The translations under genes and the position numbers were made by a program. A stretch of DNA of 64,000 nucleotides from Lucifuga dentata (taxonomy: Eukaryota; Chordata; Actinopteri; Ophidiiformes; Bythitidae), in the NCBI GenBank assembly GCA_014773175.1, contig VXCM01001439.1, positions 1 to 64,000 of the forward strand. The letters are read 5' to 3'. The notes beneath the pieces are model-generated. The model saw only the letters and a program-made list of their open reading frames with translations, did no database searches and had not been told where the DNA came from. This document shows, one piece after another, positions 55,512 through 64,000 of this stretch (positions within the stretch are counted from its first letter, which is position 1; the number at the start of each line of letters is the position of its first letter).

Positions 55512-56203
55512 TCTTCTTCTTCTTCTTTTCCTTTCGGCTTTCCCTTCAGGGGTCACCACAGCGAATCATCTGCCTCCATCTAACCCTATCCTCTGCCTCC
55601 TCTTCTCTCACACCAACTAACTTCATGTCCTCTTTCACTACATCCATAAATCTCCTCTTTGGTCTTCCTCTAGGCCTCCTGCCTGGCAGTTCCAACCTCA
55701 GCATCCTTCTACCGATATGTTCACTATCCCTCCTCTGTACATGTCCAAACCATCTCAGTCTGGCCTCTCTGACTTTATCTCCAAAACATCTAACATGCGC
55801 TGTCCCTCTGATGTACTCGTTCCTGATCCTATCCATCCTCGTCACTCCCAAAGAGAACCTCAGCATTTTAGTCTCTGCTACCTCTAGCTCTGCCTCCTGT
55901 CTTTTCCTCAGTGCCACTGTCTCTAAGCCATACAACATCGCTGGTCTCACCACCGTTTTGTACACCTTTCCTTTCATTCTTGCCGAGACTCTTTTGTCAC
56001 ACATCACACCTGACACTTTTCTCCACCCATTCCAACCTGCTTGCACACGTTTCTTCACCTCTTTTCCACACTCTCCATTGCTCTGGACTGTGGACCCTAA
56101 GTACTTAAAATCCTCCACCTTCTTTATCTCTATTCCCTGTAACCTCACCATTCCACTTGAGTCCCTCTCATTCACAGCCATGTATGTACTAGTACATAAT
56201 TCC
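55512..56203 (-). mobile_element. 5'-truncated RTE-type LINE (3' end of the reverse transcriptase ORF)
   Basis: The minus strand encodes about 219 residues of the C-terminal part of a non-LTR retrotransposon polyprotein. It has the markers VKKVEDFKYLGSTVQ-like (here IKKVEDFKYLGSTVQ), YKTVVRPAMLYGLE, EVAETKMLRF, RIRNEYIRGT, ARLRWFGHVQRR and RRPRGRPKRRFMDVVKED. These are typical of RTE-type elements common in fish. The tail carries the conserved GACCCCTGAAGGGAAAGCCG and ends in (GAA)n. The endonuclease and catalytic reverse-transcriptase parts are missing, so the copy cannot move by itself. It is flanked by AAGTGAAAG at 55503-55511 and 56204-56212. The frame is open over the whole fragment, so the insertion may be fairly recent. 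Confidence 0.88.
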
Positions 56204-56212
56204 AAGTGAAAG

Positions 56213-56588
56213 GTTCTGCATTCAAAATTACACTTTAGTGAAAGTAAAGAAATATTAGCAGTAAAATGTCCTTAGTTTTACCTAAAGTAAAAATATTCTC
56301 TGTGAATAATGCTCCCTTTCGATTAGTACATTTACGTGCGCATTAAAACTATAATTACACTTAGATTAAGGCAATAAATCGACTTTTTTTCAAACATTAT
56401 TTAAACACCATAATTACATTGAAATCAGTGTAATTTGGAGTGAGCTAACCCCAAGTAACAGACCTGGATTATGTGATTGTGAATTGATTTATTCACGATA
56501 ATAATGGAGTAAGCTACTTCCTCATGCATTTCCCTTCTCATACTCTGATTATAAAACACATCGAGCATTGGCGAACTGTTAAATCTTA
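56213..56588. repeat. AGTAAAAGTA-type teleost repeat, left part
   Basis: It starts with TTCTGCATTCAAAATTACAC and continues AAATATTAGCAGTAAAATG and AAAGTAAAAATATTCTCTG, the middle of the common teleost repeat. It is probably interrupted by the LINE on one side and by the element at 56589 on the other. Confidence 0.5.
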
Positions 56589-57256
56589 TTAAAGGACCAT
56601 ACCACCCATTTTGCATGTTTGAGCCTAATATATACAATTTTCATACATGTAAGGTTACTGACAATCATTTCCCAAAGGATTAAACCATATTTCAGCTTTC
56701 CTGATATTTTGCAAAANGTTACTGACAATCATTTCCCAAAGGATTAAACCATATTTCAGCTTTCCTGATATTTTGCAAAATCTTCTTAATTTTTCAAAGT
56801 CAAATATTCAAGTGATACACCCACCTTTAAAACTGATGTTTCGCCTGCTAATACAGTAGTTACACAAAATTAAGAAGTCACAGTTGTTAAAATGTTTAGA
56901 TAAATGCAGGTCTTCTTTTGGAACTATATTCCCCGGTGGAGCATACATTCACTCCACGCTTTTTATTGTGCTTAAATGCTAAACTTACGAAATTTTGAAA
57001 AAACCTGAATACATGTGTTGTTCACGATAATGGATTATCTATCCCAAGAATGTTTCAAGTATCAACAAGTTGATTTTAATAGCATACCAGAATAAACTGA
57101 AACCAATGGCAGTCTGGAAAGTAGGAAAAATTTTTTTTTAACTCACCGTTCCAGTAGTATGCTTTGGGAAATCATTGTCAGTAACATACGTACGTAATGT
57201 ATGAAAATTAAATATATTAGGATCAAACATGCAAAATAGCTGGTATGATCCTTTAA
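56589..57256. repeat. TTAAAGGACC inverted-repeat element, full copy with assembly duplication
   Basis: It begins TTAAAGGACCATACCACCC and ends TATGATCCTTTAA. A 63-base block (56654-56716) is repeated after an N at 56717. The internal orientation is the same as the copy at 39874. Confidence 0.85.
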
Positions 57257-57654
57257 TTCCGTCCATGTATGTGTCATACTCGCATTATTGCCTTAATCAG
57301 AGCACAGACAAAAAAATTGGAGTGTATGTTTAGTAAGTGTTGAAGTTTGGATGCATGAACATATTCTGTATCTGTACATGCTAATCTGTCAATAATGAAA
57401 ACCCCCAAACTACACATGTAAAGTTTTTTCAGTTAAAGGATTACATACTGTACGCAGTTAATATATTCTCTGACCTCTGTCTCTTTCTCAGACTATTGAG
57501 ACAGTTTGTAAAATGCACTGCAACATTTAGCTTAAGCAATACAACATTACAATGTTTTTTTTTTTTTTAACATTGCTGTGCTATATTGTTTGACTCCATC
57601 CCATGTCATCTCATAAAGATTTCATCTTCAAAGTAACTACAGCTGTCAGACACA

Positions 57655-57759
57655 TGGAGTAAAAAGTACAATATCTCCTGCTGACATGTAGTGAGTCAAG
57701 TAACGAATTATAACTCACCAGGTATTTAAGTACACTACTTGAGTAAATGTGCTTTCCAC
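57655..57759. repeat. AGTAAAAGTA-type teleost repeat, right end
   Basis: GAGTAAAAAGTACAATATCT, ACATGTAGTGAGTCAAGTAA and TACTTGAGTAAATGTGC match the distal end of the repeat. It may be the other half of the copy interrupted at 56589. Confidence 0.5.
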
Positions 57760-60700
57760 ATTTACATGTTGTACAAATTCCCCAAATTCACTCTGATGTA
57801 TTCAGTGTCTTTGGAAACTTTGTGATATCCATAAATTTAAAGTTTGGCGAGCTCAGCTGTGGAACAGTTTGTAATGATGGACCCACTAGTGGGCTCAGCA
57901 GGGTAGAAAGATTAATAACATAGATTAAGTAGAAATATATATATATCTACAGTATGAGCATGAAGTTTAGGACTACCCCACTCTGATAAGGTTATAGTAA
58001 TAATATGCAGAATCACACTCAGTAATGTGCCAGCTACATTATCCACAGTTCAGTCACTCTTTCCATGTTAATGAAGACATTGATGAATCTCTCATCCTTC
58101 CTCTCTGCCACACACATCTCTGCTCTAACAGATGATCAGAGCATATTGGACATTTGATTTGTTTCCTACACATATTGTGCTGTGAAACTCTCATTATAAG
58201 TGGAACTCAGGCTTCAGCCACCTTATCACCTCTGCTCATCTTTTATCTGTCTCGGTCATGTCTCCCCACTCCCCCCTTTTCTCTTTCCCTCCAGAAGCCG
58301 TAATGACATCCAACCATCATCCCAGTTGATGGTGTTGAGGCAGTAATTAGTGTATCAGTGTTGCCTCTCAAATGTGAAGGTTATTTTTGAAAGAGATCTG
58401 TGGTATGAAAATCACAAAGCTTTCTGTCTTAACCTCGTGTCAAGCTGTCAAGTTAGAGGCACAAAAGACTCTGATATTTCTGTTTCTTCACACCCAGGAA
58501 AACAACCTTTTCTATTCAACCATTTAATTACTTTTATCTGATTATTAACCTGGGAATATGGACACATAATGTGTACAAGTTAGCCTTTTACATCAACAAA
58601 TTATAAATCCAAATTATAACGTGCATATTCCCTGTTGCTTTTTGTTTTATAACCTCAGTATTTTGTGCAAACTAATTAAATCTTAAGATATGTGTTTTTA
58701 AATGCCAGCGTCCATTTGCTCATCCATAAAGTTTCAATATTGATTTTATCCACATCACTGCTTTGTGTATTTGCTTTTAGCAACTACTTTCATTAATGTA
58801 ATTAGCATATTATTTTAAAGTATAACGAATGAGTTATGTCAACAACAAAATAGAAAAAAAACTTTAATTGTGAAATGTAATGGTCTGAAATTAAGACAGT
58901 GTTATATTTTTCCCTAAATGTAATTTGGTAAATTAATTTAGTTGTATTTGAATGTAATTCTTAATAGACAGGTTTTTATATTCTCCTGTAGAGGAATAAA
59001 TCGAAACTATTCAATCATGACAAGAGGCAAGTTGAAAAATCTGAAGCATGCAATGCTTGATTTTGTAGCCAGCATGGAGTCTGGGTGGATCTTCCAGTGC
59101 AACACCAAATAACCAATAATGTTTCCAAAATTAGCTCTTCTTCATGTCACAAACCCGCATCCAGGTCATGCTGTCTCCATCATCTGTTGCAAAATGAATT
59201 TAAGAAAATGTCACTTAGTATTGCCTAATTTAACCAACAACTGTAGTAGTGCCACTAAACTAGGCGGTAAAGTCTACACAGAACTATAGATAATTTTCTA
59301 AGGCACCTGAAATGCACAAATAATAAAAGCCTTTTGCATTTTAGGTTGACTCAGATTTTCCATCTGAGAACAGAGCACAGTTTAAATGCCTGAAATTATA
59401 GTCATGTTGACAGGGCAAAGTTCTGCATGATTAATTTTCCCACTGCACAGTTTACACTTTGCCATTTCACTTGCTGAGCTTGTGTTTCCCATATTGACTT
59501 TGTCAATATCACCATGAAAAAGCTCAGCGTGCAGTTGTCAGTCACTTCCGTGAATAATTTATGCCGTTGATTTTTGAACCTATTGTAAGATGCACATCAT
59601 TACACAGGTCAGCGACAAGGTGAAGTTTTCTATTAAGCCTTTGGGACTAGCAGATGGAGCAAAGTGATAATTGAATTGTTTGGACACCATCGTCATTTGG
59701 GTGCTAGATTTATTCATTTTTCATAACTGCAGGTGTTGCAGTTTTAGGGATGCCTTTCGTATTGCTGAATTAATGTCATGTTGTTCCAGCAGTTATGTCC
59801 TACTCATGATTCAGTAATTGAGTGCTTTCTCATTTATTAGCTCCATTGCACATGCAGTCTGAATTATTGACACAATCCTCATTAAAATTAGGTAAATATT
59901 GATAATAATATTATTATATTATTCATAACTCAAACCCAAATCATTGCAAACTGTAACACATCAGTATAAACAGAATTAAAAGTATAACTCCATGTAACAT
60001 TACCTCTATGCCTTCTTATGAGATTCTTTAACTGTACCTCAGTGTGATCTAATAGCCGGAAAAGTAGGTGAAGCAGAAAACATTGCCACAATTTCCTCAA
60101 GAACCATGCTGCACAGTGGTATTGATCAGCCAATCTGAGATTACCACTTGTCATGCCTCTACCCTTGAAAAGCTGCAGATCAATAGCACAGCAGATAAAG
60201 ATAGTCCTCACTATCACATTGCTGAACTGGCTCGATGTAGAAGAGTTGTGAGGATATGGCAACAAGGTATTCCCTGTGGCCGAAATAAAGGAAAAGGACA
60301 CTTAATCCTTCACTGAGCCACAAAAAGACAACTGATTGAGAGCAAGCTATGCTAGAGGCTTTGGGTGTTGTTACTAAAGAATTACCAGCTTATGATGGAG
60401 ACATCATGTTTGATTTAGTCTACTGATGAGGTTTCTTCTTATTTGATGTTAACATTATGCACACAATGATCAGATTAGTCTAAGTCTTTGGCATTTCATT
60501 TGTATGTGGAACAAGTGAAAAGAGTCTCAAGCAAACAATAGTCAGTAAGCATATAGCAGGTTCCTGCTGTTGATTTTCATTATGTTCCCAAATGCAGATT
60601 ACATGCACACAATAATAATTCTAAGAAAATGAAGCAATCACAATCTTAAAGAATGTGTCAAAATTGCTAAAAACCAAACCATATGCATAATTAGACCTGT

Positions 60701-61802
60701 TGTTTGATTTGAGTTGGTGCGATTGGCTGTAGGACTGTGCATCAGGTTCATCCTGGCTTATAACGAAACTTTCTCTGGTTTCAGAAGGGTTCCTCTTAGG
60801 GAATGAACTGCTAAATGATGACTAAAAGCACCAGCCTGATTCACAGTCAGAGCTGTTTTCATGGCATAGATGAAAACGATAAGGTCGAGCAGCTTTCAGA
60901 AAATCTCATTAGTCCTCTCACAGGCCAGGATTTAATTATCTACACATCCAAATTGTCCACTTCCCCCCTTCTCAGCAGATTATTCTGCTCCTGGAGGATC
61001 ATAACCATGATGCCTTTCACCTCTTTCCGTGTATGCATAGTAAAACAGCAAAATAAGGTTGTGTGTATGTGCGTTTTTGTACTATGTGCGCATCGCCGCA
61101 TAGACTTCCTGTTTCATTTGCCTTGATTGGGGGATGGTAGGATGTGTGTGTTTTGAGGCTCTGGAAATAGGTTCATGTAAAATTAATCTCCATACAGAAT
61201 ATTGACCCAGATGTAATAGAATCTCATTCTGCATAACAACATCAACTGAATCCCACGCCAAAGATGGAGCGTAACAGTGATGAGAACAGCTCAACAAGGG
61301 TCGATGATAAAGAGGCAAGAAAAAAGGAGGACAAGAAAAGAACAGGGAGGAAGGAGGGGTATCAGTGGAGAGTTGAAATGAGAAGAAAAAGGAAAGGCAG
61401 ACAGGAGAGCTTATACCTCCTCAGAGAGCATTGTAATGTTGCTGCTTTATGTCTTAATGCTGATCACTCTGACTCTGGTGGGACCTCATTAGCTTCAGGC
61501 AAAGAACTATCTATTGCCTTGCAGGGAAATGCACAAGTTACAGCGTAATAACATTAGCTGTGGCAACAGTTACAGAGGTGCACAGGCCAATCATTTTGTC
61601 TGCCTTGGAAGTCTGTTATCTAGGGTAAGTACATGGAGGGGGATTACGCTGTTTGTTGGCAAGGTTTCTATTCGGAATGATGCATTGTAGATAATAGACT
61701 TACTGCCTAGAGTGACCGCTGTGTTGTGTTTTTTTTTTTTTTTTTTTTTTTGTGATGCAGGACACTATAATTCTGCTATTGCAAAGCAAAAGCACACATT
61801 TC
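57760..61802. other. Intergenic, no gene seen
   Basis: AT-rich DNA. Open frames up to 123 codons (59930-60301, minus) have no domain I recognise. A T homopolymer lies near 61730. Confidence 0.5.
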
Positions 61803-62355
61803 AACTTAAGTAGTAAAAAGTAAATAAATCGGAAGTAAAACATGCTCAACTCTCAAAAGTAAAACTACTCGCTGTGATAAATGGTCCCTGTTGGAACAAT
61901 CATTCATGGTGTGAGGAACTGTGTAAAATTTGAAGGTAAATTCGGAGAGTCAGATAATAAAAATTTCCAAAACCAGAGATTTGAAATGAATCAGAAATGG
62001 GAATTCTTGTATTTCTAGTTATAGGGATCTTCATGCTTTTGGGTTTGTTGAAAAAGTTGTGAAGAAGTCTCCTAACTCTTTTCCTTTTTAAAACACCTGA
62101 AATAATATCTTAAATGCTTTTTCCCATCAACCTAAAATACAGTAGTATTTTATGAGACCATATATCTCCTGTTGAATCTAAAGTCTTAATCTACAAAGTC
62201 AGATAAATGTAAAGTAAAAAGTACAATAGTTCCCTCTGAGAAATAGTAGAGTAGAAGTAGAAAATAACAACAAAAAAGGAAATACTCAAAAAAATATCTC
62301 AAAATTTCTTCAGAAGTGCTTTAGGAAAGTACTTGTGTAAATACTCAGTTACCTT
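61803..62355. repeat. AGTAAAAGTA-type teleost repeat, near-complete copy
   Basis: It starts AACTTAAGTAGTAAAAAGTA, passes through CAGATAAATGTAAAGTAAAA and TTCCCTCTGAGAAATAGTAG, and ends GTACTTGTGTAAATACTCAG then TTACC. About 550 bases long, it is the least interrupted copy in the window. Confidence 0.6.
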
Positions 62356-63913
62356 TCATCTCTGTCTCCTGTATAGTCATAACTGTAACCATCCTGGATG
62401 CATGCACGTACACACATACCCATGTCTAATCTTTAGCTGATTGCTGGTGGAGAATGTGCTATCAAAGCCTGTTACACACCTGTTACTATGAAATATTTGC
62501 CTTTATTAATCTGACCCTTATTTCTTTAGAAGGTGAGCCAAACGATAGCTTCTCCAGTAGACCACATAGTGCTTCAACGGCAAATCATTGGCAAGCATCA
62601 GAGTGAGTGACGAGTGGATTTTGTTCCAAATGGAGATCAGTAATACACTGAAAAGCCTGCTTTAGGTTATGCTTTCAATGGTTATGACCTCATCAGTTTA
62701 TCATCTCACTGGCAATGATTCTAATGCAGAACAAGCTGATGGTGCAGGGGATCTGGTTTTGACCTTGACAGATATTCATAAATACTCATCAAACTGACTT
62801 TTTTGTCTTCATTTAACACACAAAGTACCAATTCACCACCACCTTTATTGCAGTATATGTGTGTCTGTGGTCAGGTATCTCTAAGTGCGTTTTTCTCTCA
62901 TGCACCCCCCCCCCCCCNACCAGGGGAGCTGCTGTCACATCAAGATATGCTGGTTAAAAAAAAAAAGAAGATGCGCTGAAGGTTGCGTGAGGGTGGCTGT
63001 GGGTACAGAGCCCAGTCCAGACCAGGAAGAGATACAGATTCACTTGTGTAGTGCTGCTGATAAAACCTTGAGCTGTCCACAAGAGACACAAACACACTGT
63101 TGTGGTGTCTCAGGGCCCCTAGCACACTGTATGTAGCCTTTATCATCATGTGGTGAAGGACAAGGTCAAAGACACACAGTCCATTCCCAGCAAGTGTGAT
63201 TGAACACACACACACACACACACACATACACACACAACCTGTAGACTGAGTTACCTCATGCAGTCCTCTGTTGTGATGTATTTTCTCCCAATAATGTAAG
63301 GTCAGCTGTAGTTTTCTGTTGTTTGATGAGGGTTATGTCCAGTGTGACTCGGGTTCAGTAAACACTCTCTGAGCATACACTTCATTTATCTCCCCCTGTA
63401 CCTCACTACATTATGACAGAAGTTTAAATTTAAAATAAGTTGAATGTAAGGGTTGGAGGATATAGTCTGTCAGAAAAAAAGTTGTGCTTTTATATGAATT
63501 CAATGGGTTTTTTTTTTTATCCTGTCCAACTATTATGTCCACCTTGTGCATGTTAACACACACATTATTTGTAATTTTGATAATTTCAGCAGAAGTCAGT
63601 GATCCATTGTACAGCCACAGTCCTAAACTCTAAACTGTCTGGCACTTAATCATGTGCTGCACTCACCACCAGCTCATAGGTTATGTGGCGCTTTGGGAAA
63701 AGTTGCAGTGGTCCGTTTGGCTCTGAACTACCTTGTGTCCATCTTGTATTTTCAGGGAACCCTGAGAAAATGTCTGATTTTTGTTACTACAAATCAGACA
63801 AGCAGCTACAACACATATCTTCGTTAATTTAATGACATCAAAACAGCAAGGGGAGGTGCTGTAATTTTTTTTTNTTTTTTTTTTTTTTTTTTGTACGGCT
63901 CTGCATTGCTAGG
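62356..63913. other. Intergenic, no gene seen
   Basis: Contains a C run with N (62918), a CA tract (63203-63237) and a T run with N at 63874. No gene is recognised. Confidence 0.55.
63203..63237. repeat. (CA)n microsatellite
   Basis: A CA run with one TA interruption. Confidence 0.95.
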
Positions 63914-64000
63914 TCAAGGAAATCTTTATTGTCCCTGGGGGGTAAATTGTTGTACAGCCAGGAGATACCACGGAATCATATGACAAACAATACATGCTAT
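63914..64000. repeat. LINE-type 3' end, running off the window
   Basis: AAGGAAATCTTTATTGTCCC then TGGGGGGTAAATTGTTGTAC resembles the TTTATTGTCCC...GGGGAAATT tail found at the 3' end of common fish LINE and SINE copies. The rest lies outside the window. Confidence 0.55.

Noticed and set aside
55505..56209. 234-codon plus-strand frame
   Set aside because: It is the antisense shadow of the RTE reverse-transcriptase fragment, which is the recognisable coding strand.
59930..60301. 123-codon minus-strand frame near 60 kb
   Set aside because: No domain is recognised, and there is no splice or start context. It could be old repeat sequence, but I could not identify it.

Overview
The window is vertebrate genomic DNA, almost certainly from a teleost fish. 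It is AT-rich and intron-rich. It carries microsatellites, an RTE-type LINE tail, teleost-type SINE and LINE ends, and families of short inverted-repeat elements typical of fish. Single N characters mark assembly joins.

Bases 1-20200 hold one complete plus-strand gene, which I recognise as olfm1 (noelin-1/pancortin). Two alternative first exons are visible: B at 2365-2454, encoding a signal peptide, and A at 7382-7531. Five shared or Z-form exons follow at 9060-9209, 9814-9969, 12006-12225, 16187-16293 and 18045-18719. All boundaries have GT/AG sites and compatible phases. They give a 485-residue A-type and a 465-residue B-type full-length protein. In the intron after exon 3 there is a candidate short 'Y' terminal exon at 11205. 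It encodes Gly-stop and has its own AATAAA, as in the short mammalian pancortins. The long-form 3' UTR runs from 18720 to about 20190, with several polyadenylation signals.

From about 20.2 kb to the end I find no gene. This gene-poor stretch holds mobile-element debris:
- a dispersed inverted-repeat (MITE-like) family with TTAAAGGACC ends, with eight full or partial copies in the window, two of them in or beside olfm1;
- a second teleost repeat rich in AGTAAAAGTA, with ends like TTACTTTCCACCACTG;
- a 5'-truncated RTE-type LINE (55512-56203) flanked by a 9-bp duplication;
- a palindromic element nested in another repeat (38070-38345);
- a TIR element (40813-41619);
- a SINE-type fragment (34419-34654);
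- LINE 3' ends at 24606 and 63914.
The region may carry olfm1 regulatory elements, but this cannot be seen from sequence alone.

Many of the single N's sit inside homopolymers or between two copies of the same 58-67 nt sequence. This looks like unmerged contig overlaps, so the duplications next to N should not be read as biology. Transcription starts, expression and paralog identity (olfm1a or olfm1b) cannot be determined here.
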